20,460 nucleotides of DNA from an uncultured Clostridium sp. GTDB taxonomy: Bacteria > Bacillota > Clostridia > Clostridiales > Clostridiaceae. The notes under the pieces are model-generated. The model was not told the origin of the DNA. It made no database searches and saw only the letters and a program-made list of their open reading frames with translations. The DNA is taken from assembly GCA_934746015.1 (NCBI GenBank), contig CAKVEW010000046.1, positions 1 to 20,460 of the forward strand, read 5' to 3'. The translations under genes were made by a program, and so were the position numbers. Within the stretch, counting starts at the first letter, position 1, and each line of letters opens with the position of its first letter. Shown in pieces: positions 13,822 through 20,460 of the stretch.

Positions 13822-14514
13822 ATGATTTTAGGAATTATAAGTGCAATGACAGAAGAATTAGAACCTCTTCTAAAGGATATGGAAATTAAAGAAGAAACTA
13901 AAAAGGCTAACATGACATTTTATAGAGGCACTCTAGGAGATAAGAACATAATTGCAGTAGTTTGTGGAATAGGTAAGGTTAATGCAGCTGTCTGCTCACA
14001 AATATTAATATCAGAGTTTAATGTAAATTCTATAATTAATGTAGGAGTTGCAGGTGGAATCGGTAAAGATATTTATCCTGGAGATGTTGTAGTTGCTACT
14101 AACTTAGTTCAACATGATATGGATACTACAGCTTTTGGAGATCCACATGGTCAAATTCCAAGATTAGATACTTTTGATTTTAAGTGTGATGATGCTTTAG
14201 TTAAAGCAGCTTTAGAATCTTGTGAAGAAATTAAAGAAATCAATACTTTCTCAGGTAGAATAATTTCTGGGGATCAATTTATTTCAAGTGTGGATAAAAT
14301 TAAGTGGTTTGAAAAAGAATTTAATGCTATGGCCTGTGAAATGGAAGGTGCTAGCATAGCACAAGTTTGTTATCTAAATAATATTCCATGTGTAGTTATT
14401 AGATCAATTTCAGATAATGCTAATAATGGTGCTCATATGGATTATGAAAAATTTATTCCTATAGCTGTTAGTAATTCAACTAAAATATTAGAAAACATGC
14501 TTCAAAAACTTTAA
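13822..14514 (+). CDS. mtnN: 5'-methylthioadenosine/S-adenosylhomocysteine nucleosidase
   Basis: This enzyme hydrolyses the glycosidic bond of MTA, SAH and 5'-deoxyadenosine, recycling by-products of SAM use and feeding the activated methyl cycle (230 aa, typical length). The N-terminal IGIISAMTEEL-type motif gives catalytic Glu12. VGVAGGIG (74-81) is the ribose/base loop, FISGDQF-like ISGDQF (148-153) follows, ACEMEGASIAQVC (171-183) carries the ribose-binding Glu175, and RSISDNA (194-200) gives the catalytic Asp198. An AAGGAGGA site precedes the ATG. It stands alone between divergent tcdA and a convergent membrane-protein gene. Confidence 0.97.
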   Translation: MILGIISAMTEELEPLLKDMEIKEETKKANMTFYRGTLGDKNIIAVVCGIGKVNAAVCSQILISEFNVNSIINVGVAGGIGKDIYPGDVVVATNLVQHDMDTTAFGDPHGQIPRLDTFDFKCDDALVKAALESCEEIKEINTFSGRIISGDQFISSVDKIKWFEKEFNAMACEMEGASIAQVCYLNNIPCVVIRSISDNANNGAHMDYEKFIPIAVSNSTKILENMLQKL

Positions 14515-14518
14515 AAAT

Positions 14519-14588
14519 ATAGGTAAAATAACATAGTGCCTGCTCCGTCGCCAAGCTCCAAGTGGCAACACCATGTTATTTTACCTAT
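14519..14588 (-). terminator. Long hairpin with a GC-rich head between mtnN and the exporter gene
   Basis: ATAGGTAAAATAACAT (14519-14534) and ATGTTATTTTACCTAT (14573-14588) form a perfect 16-bp stem. The 38-nt head (14535-14572) is about 63% G+C, in sharp contrast to the surroundings, and can fold further (GTGCC with GGC-AA-CAC; GCCA with TGGC). On the minus strand the stem is followed by ATTTTTAAAG. It is probably a terminator serving convergent genes, with an unusually structured head. Confidence 0.6.
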
Positions 14589-14748
14589 TCCCAACTGAAT
14601 GTAATAATTCCTCATTCTTCAGAATTATATAAAATATTAAATTACAAACTTAATATATATAACTATCAGTTATATTCATCTTGAAAATTGCAACCTCTAA
14701 GTCCCTGTAAGTTAATGTCTCTTTCTTAATAAAAAGCCATTAGTTATT

Positions 14749-15255
14749 TTAGGCCATTACTTGAATAACAAATGGAATTCCATAGGATATAAAAGTCATT
14801 ATTACTGTTGCTATTATTAATCCAATAAAAATTGATAGAGATGCTTTCTTAATATCAATTTCTAGTAATGCTGCTATAAGTGCACCTGTCCATGCACCTG
14901 TTCCAGGTAAAGGTATCCCTACAAATAATGCAAGTCCCCAAAATTCATACTTTTTAATTTGATCACTTTTTGCCATTGATTTCTGCTCTAGTTTTTCAAC
15001 TAAAGGTCTAAATAAACTAGTTTTCTTCATATAATTGAATATTGGTGTAATAAAAAACAAAATAAATGGAATGGGAACTATATTCCCTAAAATACATATA
15101 ACTATGGCTTTAACTACTCCAATACCTAATAATGAAGATGCAATTAAGCCCCCTCTTAATTCTAGAATGGGTACCATTGATATTATAAAAGATATCATTT
15201 CCTTTGGCATAAAACTTAATGTACTAGTAAACCAATTAATTAACGAATCTACCAT
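14749..15255 (-). CDS. Small multidrug export (COG2426 / Sm_multidrug_ex) family membrane protein
   Basis: This 168-aa integral membrane protein has about four to five helices. Family hallmarks are PILELRGGLIASSLLGIG (29-46), the central IVPIPFILFF helix, and FVGIPLPGTGAWTGALIAALLEI (111-133), a glycine/proline re-entrant-like motif. The family is named from weak evidence for drug export; the actual substrate is not known, so no function should be assumed. ATG 15255 has an AGGAG site. It is monocistronic as far as visible. The 261-base gap upstream (15256-15516) contains the terminator of the next gene and otherwise nothing I can support. Confidence 0.85.
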   Translation of the reverse strand: MVDSLINWFTSTLSFMPKEMISFIISMVPILELRGGLIASSLLGIGVVKAIVICILGNIVPIPFILFFITPIFNYMKKTSLFRPLVEKLEQKSMAKSDQIKKYEFWGLALFVGIPLPGTGAWTGALIAALLEIDIKKASLSIFIGLIIATVIMTFISYGIPFVIQVMA

Positions 15256-15443
15256 AATCTACTCCTCATAATCTATTTCCTTATCTTTTTATAAGAATCT
15301 TATTTTCATACATATATAAGATTATATAATAAATACATATTATTCAAGTTCTTTTTTCTGAATATTTATAAAATACTCTTTTCTTTTATATTTAAAGACT
15401 AAAATACATATGAAAATAATAAGGCCTTTAATTCAATTTTCAA

Positions 15444-15471
15444 AATAAAAAAGAACAGTTAGGTACTGTTC
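15444..15471 (-). terminator. Terminator of the serine operon
   Basis: On the minus strand GAACAGT (15471-15465) pairs with ACTGTTC (15459-15453) over a 5-nt loop and is followed by TTTTTTATTTT. It lies 46 bases after the DUF1015 stop codon, marking the end of the operon. Confidence 0.85.
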
Positions 15472-15516
15472 AATCTCTATTTTTCTTAGCTAATCTTTTT
15501 TTGGTTGGTACAGAAT

Positions 15517-16752
15517 TTAAAACTTGTGAATAAATAATCCACTTCTAGGTTTTGGTTCAAACCAAGTTGATTTAGGTGGCATTATTTTTCCGCTATCTGC
15601 AATTGCCATAATATCTTCAGTAGTAGTTGGATACATTGAAAAACTTACTTTCATATCTGTATTTGCTCTTCTTTCAAGTTCCTTTAATCCTCTTATACCC
15701 CCAATAAACTTAATTCTTTTAGACTTTCTTGGGTCATCTATACCTAATATCGGTCTTAGTAAATTATTTTGAAGTATTGATACATCTAATCTATCTACAG
15801 GATCTTCTGGATTAAATATTCCTTCTTTCGCTTTTAACAAGTACCACTTATTTTCAATATACATACCAAAAGTATGTCTTTCTTGTGGTTTAACTTGCTC
15901 ATTACTTTCAGTAACTTCAAATTTTTCTTTTACTTTTTCTAAGAATTCTTCTTTAGTAAGTCCATTTAAGTCTTTAACTGTTCTATTGTAATCTAATACT
16001 TCTAACTCGCTATCTGGATATGATATAGATAAAAAGAAATTAAATTCTTCTTCTCCTGTATAGCTTACTTTTTCCGCTCTTTTTATATGGCCAACCTTAA
16101 CTGCTGAAGCTGACCTATGATGTCCATCTGCAATATATAAATATTTAACTGACTTAAATAACTCCTGTAATTTACTTACTGTTTCTTCATTATCTATAAT
16201 CCAAACAGTATGGACTACTCCATCATCAGCTTTAAAATCATAGATAGGTTCTTTTTTAACCCATTCATTTACTATATCCGAAATTCTCTTATCTTCCCTA
16301 TAAGTTAAGAAAATTGGACCAGTATGGGCTTCACATTTATATACATGATTGATTCTATCTACTTCTTTTTCTTCTCTTGTTAATTCATGCTTCTTAATTA
16401 TATTATTTGTATAATCATCTATTGAAGCGCAAGCTACAAGACCAGTTTGACTTCTTCCCTTCATAATTTGTCTGTAAATATAATAATTTGACTTACTATC
16501 TTCAATATATAATCCATCATCTATCATTTTGTCTAAATTTTCTTTTGCCTTCTCGTAAACTCTATCATCATATACATCTATATCTGTAGGTAAATCCACC
16601 TCTGCCTTATCTACATGTAAAAATGAATATGGATTATCTTTTACCATCTCTCTAGCCTCATCACTATCCATTACATCATAAGGTAATGCTGCGATTCTAT
16701 CTACAAGTTCCTTTATAGGTCTTATAGCCTTAAAAGGTCTAATTACCGCCAT
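15517..16752 (-). CDS. DUF1015 family protein, last gene of the serine operon
   Basis: This 411-aa DUF1015 protein has no established activity that I can state. Conserved blocks seen: AVIRPFKAIRP at the N-terminus with AALPYDVMDSDEAR (21-34), NPYSFLHVDK, KHELTREEKEVDR (121-133), EAHTGPIFLTY (141-151), the key ADGHHRSASA (208-217) and FEPKPRSGLF at the end. The DGHHR motif recalls ParB/Srx-superfamily serine kinases (SerK, SbnI), which interconvert serine and phosphoserine with ADP/ATP. The gene follows serA by 21 bases with an AGGAGG site and is in one operon with a class-V aminotransferase. Since no phosphoserine phosphatase is present here, a role in the last step or in control of serine synthesis is a reasonable inference. 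Confidence 0.88.
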   Translation of the reverse strand: MAVIRPFKAIRPIKELVDRIAALPYDVMDSDEAREMVKDNPYSFLHVDKAEVDLPTDIDVYDDRVYEKAKENLDKMIDDGLYIEDSKSNYYIYRQIMKGRSQTGLVACASIDDYTNNIIKKHELTREEKEVDRINHVYKCEAHTGPIFLTYREDKRISDIVNEWVKKEPIYDFKADDGVVHTVWIIDNEETVSKLQELFKSVKYLYIADGHHRSASAVKVGHIKRAEKVSYTGEEEFNFFLSISYPDSELEVLDYNRTVKDLNGLTKEEFLEKVKEKFEVTESNEQVKPQERHTFGMYIENKWYLLKAKEGIFNPEDPVDRLDVSILQNNLLRPILGIDDPRKSKRIKFIGGIRGLKELERRANTDMKVSFSMYPTTTEDIMAIADSGKIMPPKSTWFEPKPRSGLFIHKF

Positions 16753-16773
16753 AATATTCCTCCTATATTTATC

Positions 16774-17679
16774 CTAGTTAAAAAACTCTTTTATAATTGA
16801 AACTACTTCATCTCCAATCCTTTCTTGAGCTTCCTTAGTTGATGCACCAATATGAGGTGTACAACTAACTCTTGGATGATTAACTAAGGCTTCATTAGTG
16901 TTTGGCTCTACTTCAAAAACATCAATTCCTGCTCCTGCAATCTTACCACTATTTAAAGCTTCTAATAGTGCTTCTTCATCTACTACTTTTCCTCTTGCAC
17001 AATTTATTAAATATGCTCCATCCTTCATTATCGCTAATTCTTCTTTTCCTATTAGCGGTCCTGCATCTTTATTATAAGGAACATGAAGAGAAACAAAGTC
17101 AGAGGTTTTCAGTAAATCCTTTAAATCTAAAAATTCATATTCTAATCCATCTACTTTACCAAGGGCATCATTATATACAACTTTCATTCCTAAAGCAGTA
17201 GCCTTATTAGCTAAAGATCTACCGATTCTCCCCATTCCTACAATTCCAAGAGTTTTCCCACTTAGTTCAACTCCCTCATACTTCTTTTTATTCCACTCAC
17301 CATTTCTCATAGTATAGTTAGAAGTACCAACAAATCTTGCTACTGCAAACATATGGGCTAAAGCAAGTTCTGCAACTGAATCTGAACTAGAATTTGGAGT
17401 GTTTCTTACAGTTACTCCACATTCCTTGGCTGCTACTACATCTATATTATCTATTCCAACACCTGCTCTAATTATTAATTTTAATCTTCCACCCTTTGCT
17501 GCTTCTAAAACATCTCTAGTTACCTTAGTTGCTGATCTTATAACTAAAGCGTCGTAGTCTTTAAGAGCTTCGCCTAATTCTTCTTTATTATAGTGTTTAT
17601 CTATAACTTCAAATCCTAAATTTACAAGGTTATTTAAAGCCTTTTCTTGTAGCCCATCACTAATTAATATCTTATTCAT
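16774..17679 (-). CDS. serA: D-3-phosphoglycerate dehydrogenase, short form without ACT domain
   Basis: This enzyme oxidises 3-phosphoglycerate to 3-phosphohydroxypyruvate, the first step of serine synthesis (NAD-dependent D-2-hydroxyacid dehydrogenase family, 301 aa). It has the N-terminal substrate domain with [11 protein letters not shown] and [10 protein letters not shown] (71-80), the Rossmann motif [13 protein letters not shown] (145-157), and the catalytic triad Arg229 (CARGKVVDE), Glu258 (EVEP) and His276 (CTPHIGAST). It ends right after the catalytic domain; the ASB and ACT regulatory domains of long SerA enzymes are absent, so feedback inhibition by serine through ACT is not expected. 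The assignment over other hydroxyacid dehydrogenases rests on sequence type plus the aminotransferase neighbour. It is preceded by an AGGGGG site. Confidence 0.93.
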   Translation of the reverse strand: MNKILISDGLQEKALNNLVNLGFEVIDKHYNKEELGEALKDYDALVIRSATKVTRDVLEAAKGGRLKLIIRAGVGIDNIDVVAAKECGVTVRNTPNSSSDSVAELALAHMFAVARFVGTSNYTMRNGEWNKKKYEGVELSGKTLGIVGMGRIGRSLANKATALGMKVVYNDALGKVDGLEYEFLDLKDLLKTSDFVSLHVPYNKDAGPLIGKEELAIMKDGAYLINCARGKVVDEEALLEALNSGKIAGAGIDVFEVEPNTNEALVNHPRVSCTPHIGASTKEAQERIGDEVVSIIKEFFN

Positions 17680-17699
17680 TTTTATACCCCCTAAAAATC

Positions 17700-17812
17700 A
17701 ATGTAAAATTAAGAATGTAGAATGTAAAATTAAAGAAGAAACTCCTAAAGGAGTTTCTAAATTTATATTTTCAGTAATTTTATTCAAGTTACATAAATAA
17801 TCCTTAATTTTA
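17700..17812. repeat. MITE-like repeat between the aminotransferase and serA genes
   Basis: AATGTAAAATTAA occurs twice in direct orientation (17700-17712 and 17721-17733), and TAAAATTAAG at 17704-17713 is inverted as CTTAATTTTA at 17803-17812. Inside lies a perfect 9-bp hairpin, AGAAACTCC (17737-17745) with GGAGTTTCT (17750-17758). Inverted ends, internal hairpin, lack of coding capacity and a position inside an otherwise tight operon suggest a small non-autonomous element. The hairpin is followed on the minus strand by TTCTTCTTT and could attenuate serA transcription. Confidence 0.5.
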
Positions 17813-17892
17813 AATTTTTAGCCGTTTAAACAGCTCATTATATCTGTATTTTCTCTATTTACTTAATACTTATTGCTTAATACATATTAGAT

Positions 17893-18969
17893 CTATTCCA
17901 AACCTAATATATCATTTATATTGCTTAATAGTTCTTGAATATCTTCCATTTGACAATCTGCCATATGAGCTATTCTAAAAGTCTTGTCCTTTAAGCTTCC
18001 ATATCCGTTGGATATTTGGAATCCCCTATTACCTAATTCCTTATTTAAAGCTGAAACATCTATGCCCCTATTGTTCTTAACTGTAGTCAAGGTATTAGAT
18101 AAATAATTTTCATCTGGAAATAATTCAAAGTATTTCTTTGCCCATTCCCTAACCACCTTAGCCATTTCTAAATGCCTCGCAAATCTATTTTCTAGCCCCT
18201 CCTTATTTAAGATATAGTCTAGCTGATAATCAAGAGCATACATATGTGATATTGATGGTGTTGATGGATATTGATAATCCTTCTTTTGAATATATTTATA
18301 TAATGCTAAAAGATCCAAATAAAAGCCCCTATTTGGTACTTTTTCAGCTCTTTCTTTCGCCTTATTAGAGAATGTACATACAGCAAACCCTGGAGGCAAT
18401 CCTAGTGCCTTTTGGCTAGATGTTATACATACATCAATTCCCCAATTATCTACTTCTATTTTTGTTCCAGCTGCTGAACTTACGGTATCTACTATAAAAA
18501 CTACATCTGGATATTTCTTAACTACTTCTCCTATTTCTGCAACTGGATTCATAACACCAGTTGATGTTTCATTATGTGTAACTGCTACTAAATCATATTT
18601 TCCTGTTGCAAGTTCTTTATCAACCATTTCAGGTGTGATAGCTTTTCCCATTTCCACTTCAAATATATCTGCTGGAACATTATTAGTAGTTGCCATCTCA
18701 TACCATCGCTTTCCAAATGCCCCCACGGAAAATACAGCAGCCCTCTTTGCTGTACACGATCTTATGGCCCCTTCCATAAGTCCACTACCTGAAGAAGTTG
18801 ACAAAAGTATTTCACTTTCTGTGAAAAATAATTTTCTTAAATTATCACTGATTCTTCTTTGAATCTCAGAAGCCTCTTTGCTTCTATGTCCAATCATAGG
18901 CCTTGCCATTTGTTCTAATACATCTGGCCTTACCTCAACTGGACCTGGAATAAATAGCTTTTTATGCAT
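17893..18969 (-). CDS. Class-V PLP aminotransferase, probable phosphoserine transaminase (SPT/AGT type)
   Basis: This 358-aa fold-type I PLP enzyme is of the serine-pyruvate/alanine-glyoxylate aminotransferase group. Seen: FIPGPVEVRPDVL (6-18), GHRSKEASEI, the cofactor-phosphate region STSSGSGLMEGAIRS, DTVSSAAGTKIEVDNWGID with PLP-pyridine Asp161, and the Schiff-base lysine Lys187 in TSSQKALGLPPG. It is not a classical SerC, but enzymes of this group often act as phosphoserine aminotransferase next to serA, and the operon with serA supports conversion of 3-phosphohydroxypyruvate and glutamate to phosphoserine. The start is ATG 18969, seven bases after GGGGGGA; an ATG at 18984 lies within that ribosome binding site and is less likely. 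A 213-base gap with a repeat separates it from serA. Confidence 0.88.
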   Translation of the reverse strand: MHKKLFIPGPVEVRPDVLEQMARPMIGHRSKEASEIQRRISDNLRKLFFTESEILLSTSSGSGLMEGAIRSCTAKRAAVFSVGAFGKRWYEMATTNNVPADIFEVEMGKAITPEMVDKELATGKYDLVAVTHNETSTGVMNPVAEIGEVVKKYPDVVFIVDTVSSAAGTKIEVDNWGIDVCITSSQKALGLPPGFAVCTFSNKAKERAEKVPNRGFYLDLLALYKYIQKKDYQYPSTPSISHMYALDYQLDYILNKEGLENRFARHLEMAKVVREWAKKYFELFPDENYLSNTLTTVKNNRGIDVSALNKELGNRGFQISNGYGSLKDKTFRIAHMADCQMEDIQELLSNINDILGLE

Positions 18970-19038
18970 TTTTGTTCCCCCCATTATAAATTTTTATTTA
19001 ATTTTATTAAATATGCTTATTGCTTATTTTTATTGTTA

Positions 19039-19067
19039 ATTTTACTACTTTTTAATAGGATTAACAA
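19039..19067 (-). promoter_or_regulatory. Predicted promoter of the serine operon
   Basis: On the minus strand TTGTTA (19067-19062) and TAAAAT (19044-19039) are 17 bases apart, about 70 bases upstream of the start. No T-box features (specifier stem or conserved antiterminator core) are seen in the 209-base gap 18970-19178. Confidence 0.55.
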
Positions 19068-19178
19068 CTATTTTATTAAAAATTTAGAATATTCTTTAAC
19101 TTTTTTATAAATTTCTTACCATAAACTTTGTTTTGTTAAATAAGACTATATTTTTTATTATCATTTTATGCTGATATT

Positions 19179-19625
19179 CTATATTTGCTCACTATGATTT
19201 TCCTTTAATAAATCTCTAATTTCTGTTAATAACTCTTGCTCTACTGTTAATTCAGGCTCTTCAGCCTTAGCTTCTTCTACAACTTCTTCTTCTTTTTTCC
19301 TATTTAAAACTGTAATTACTTTAACAAATACAAATATTGATAAAGCTATAATTAAGAAATCTACTACATTTTGAATAAAAGCACCATAATTTAATGTAAC
19401 TGCTTCAGTTAATTCTGTTGCTGGTTTTAATACATATTTAAGATCTTTAAAGTCAACGCCTCCAGTTATAGCCCCTATTGGTGGCATTATTATATCACTT
19501 ACTAAAGAAGATACTATTTTATTAAAGGCTCCACCAATAATAACACCAATAGCTAAATCTAATACATTTCCTTTTAATGCAAATTCCTTAAATTCTGTTA
19601 AAAACTTCTTTCCTTTATTAGTCAT
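19179..19625 (-). CDS. mscL: Large-conductance mechanosensitive channel MscL
   Basis: This homopentameric inner-membrane channel opens on membrane tension to release solutes during hypo-osmotic shock (148 aa, typical length). The N-terminal amphipathic helix [32 protein letters not shown] leads into TM1; the loop contains [18 protein letters not shown]2 is about residues 83-104 ([20 protein letters not shown]). A charged tail with the C-terminal bundle motif [12 protein letters not shown] ends the protein. The start is ATG 19625, preceded by GGAGG; an in-frame ATG at 19652 lies within the preceding cysteine-rich gene and is rejected. It is 16 bases downstream of that small gene and almost certainly cotranscribed with it. 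Confidence 0.97.
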   Translation of the reverse strand: MTNKGKKFLTEFKEFALKGNVLDLAIGVIIGGAFNKIVSSLVSDIIMPPIGAITGGVDFKDLKYVLKPATELTEAVTLNYGAFIQNVVDFLIIALSIFVFVKVITVLNRKKEEEVVEEAKAEEPELTVEQELLTEIRDLLKENHSEQI

Positions 19626-19641
19626 TTTGTATTCCTCCAAT

Positions 19642-19809
19642 CTATTTTTCAAATATTAGTACTGATTCTGTTTCCCTACAATATTTAACGCATATACATT
19701 GTCCTAAATGCCTTGGACACTTATAACATAAACAACCTTTATCATCTCCATTACAAGTTTTCTTGTATTCAGGACAATAGCTACAATTCACTCCATTTCC
19801 AGCTGGCAC
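19642..19809 (-). CDS. Small cysteine-rich protein (55 aa, nine cysteines) upstream of mscL
   Basis: This small gene starts at GTG 19809, with AAGGAG eight bases upstream, and ends 16 bases before mscL. The product begins [19 protein letters not shown] and continues with [14 protein letters not shown] and [11 protein letters not shown]. Cysteines are at 9, 12, 19, 26, 28, 31, 38, 40 and 44, spaced in pairs that suggest one or two zinc or iron-sulfur sites. It has no signal peptide or membrane segment. I recall similar short clostridial Cys-rich proteins of unknown function ending in a C-R-E-T-E motif. It may bind metal or act in redox or regulation; the link to MscL is positional only. Confidence 0.72.
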   Translation of the reverse strand: MPAGNGVNCSYCPEYKKTCNGDDKGCLCYKCPRHLGQCICVKYCRETESVLIFEK

Positions 19810-20111
19810 TGTCTCATCTCCTTTATATGTTTTTATATAGATATTTTAACATATAATTTTTAAAATAATAGTAACCTCTTTTTTTAATACTCATATATTA
19901 GTCTTATAAGAAGCTTTTCACTCATTAATTTTAGAAAAAACTTCTAACTCCCATCTATATAAACTTTAGGGAACTATTTTGTTCCCTCTCTCGTGGAAAA
20001 AAGGAGATTCATAAAACTTCTCCATAAAAATAAAAGGTGAAATATCTTATTGCTTAAGCAATTATTGATATTCCACCTTATTTTTTTATAAATTCATAAT
20101 TTTAATCTACT
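19810..20111 (-). other. 302-base intergenic region with several hairpins
   Basis: On the minus strand, from high to low coordinates, the region holds the bofA-like gene's terminator (20034-20079), then a short GGAGA/TCTCC stem followed by six Ts (around 20003-20023), a GGGAAC-tatttt-GTTCCC hairpin (19969-19986), and an extended -10 box TGTTAAAAT about 45 bases before the small Cys-rich gene. No known riboswitch class was recognised. The mscL-operon promoter should lie here. Confidence 0.5.
20034..20079 (-). terminator. Terminator after the bofA-like gene
   Basis: AAGGTGAAATATC (20034-20046) and GATATTCCACCTT (20067-20079) pair with one mismatch, enclosing a second palindrome ATTGCTTAAGCAAT (20050-20063). 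T-rich tracts follow on both strands. It lies 33 bases after the stop codon at 20112. Confidence 0.78.
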
Positions 20112-20360
20112 TTATAAAAACAATTGAAATATTACTAAGAATATAACTCCTGGCACTCCTAAGAATCCTGCTATTAAGGCTGTTACCCAATTTATTGCTA
20201 TGGAAAAACCTAAATAAGCTCCTAGTAAATTAGTTAAATATAATAATACTATACCTATTACACCATTTATCAATATTTTAAGCGGCCACTTTAAAACTTT
20301 TATTAATAGATAAAGTAATACTAATCCAATTAATCCATATAAAATTAAATTTATATCCAT
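20112..20360 (-). CDS. bofA: BofA-like protein (pro-sigma-K processing inhibitor family)
   Basis: This 82-aa membrane protein has two to three hydrophobic helices (about 4-22, 27-50, 58-82). The end AINWVTALIAGFLGVPGVIFLVIFQLFL carries the N-x-x-T-x-x-x-x-G-x-x-G-x-P-G signature of BofA, which in Bacillus holds the SpoIVFB protease inactive during sporulation. In clostridia the same fold is kept although sigma-K control differs, so a sporulation role is likely but the exact partner is not. The start is ATG 20360, six bases after GGAGGGG; an ATG at 20375 overlaps that site and is rejected. The region upstream to the window edge shows no recognisable gene. Confidence 0.85.
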   Translation of the reverse strand: MDINLILYGLIGLVLLYLLIKVLKWPLKILINGVIGIVLLYLTNLLGAYLGFSIAINWVTALIAGFLGVPGVIFLVIFQLFL

Positions 20361-20460
20361 ACAAATCCCCTCCACTTAATAATCGATCTGTTAAGTTATA
20401 TGAACATTGCTCTTCTCAACTCTAGGAAATACAATAAGTTTGACAAAAAACAAATATCCC

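Noticed and set aside
17704..17883. CRISPR-like short repeats around the aminotransferase-serA gap
   Set aside because: Only two 13-bp direct copies with no regular spacers and no cas genes nearby; better explained as a small AT-rich repeat element.
18970..19178. Serine-type T-box leader before the serine operon
   Set aside because: No conserved T-box antiterminator core or terminator/antiterminator pair could be found; the region looks like plain AT-rich promoter DNA.
20391..20460. Possible C-terminus of a gene upstream of the bofA-like gene (minus frame ending KLIVFPRVEKSNVHIT)
   Set aside because: Only about 22 residues are visible, other frames are equally open, and it does not resemble the genes usually found before bofA (recR, DUF2508).

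Overview
The window looks like chromosomal DNA of a low-GC, spore-forming Firmicute, most probably Clostridium sensu stricto. The evidence is very AT-rich intergenic DNA, strong AGGAGG ribosome binding sites, GlcT/RAT-type PTS antitermination, a BofA-like sporulation protein, and clostridial-type TcdA, MsrA and serine-biosynthesis genes. I cannot assign a species from the sequence alone.

Layout. (1) 1-170: the first codons of an IS1182-family transposase run off the left edge, next to two hairpins downstream of the PTS gene. (2) 171-4574: a PTS regulon. A membrane IICB permease of GlcNAc/glucose type (minus) and a separate IIA-Glc-type protein (plus) diverge from a 0.5-kb regulatory region, where each leader has its own promoter, RAT-like antiterminator site and overlapping intrinsic terminator. 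The BglG/GlcT-family antiterminator likely to act on both lies convergent with the IIA gene, behind a double-GNAT acetyltransferase. (3) 4750-5928: a DUF4230-type membrane-anchored protein and MsrA. (4) 5972-12696: a carbohydrate utilisation island. It has two ABC permeases, a GH112 galactosyl-hexosamine phosphorylase, an unlisted 52-aa membrane protein and, after a long AT hairpin, the lipoprotein binding protein, with a divergent AraC-type regulator. It probably imports galacto-N-biose/lacto-N-biose-type disaccharides from mucin or milk glycans and splits them by phosphorolysis. No transporter ATPase is encoded here. (5) 12827-15255: TcdA, MTA/SAH nucleosidase and a small-multidrug-export family membrane protein. 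(6) 15517-18969: a serine operon in transcription order class-V aminotransferase, short SerA, DUF1015 protein, with no recognisable phosphoserine phosphatase. (7) 19179-20360: MscL with a cotranscribed 55-aa nine-cysteine protein, then a BofA-like protein.

I see no phage, CRISPR array, rRNA or tRNA. The most interesting points are the paired RAT/terminator leaders with compensatory stem changes, a serine pathway in which a DUF1015 protein with a DGHHR motif occupies the place of the missing last enzyme, two overlooked small genes (7485-7643 and 19642-19809), an intercistronic 18-bp perfect hairpin before the binding-protein gene, and a MITE-like repeat inside the serine operon. All comparisons to protein families are from memory; no search was run.
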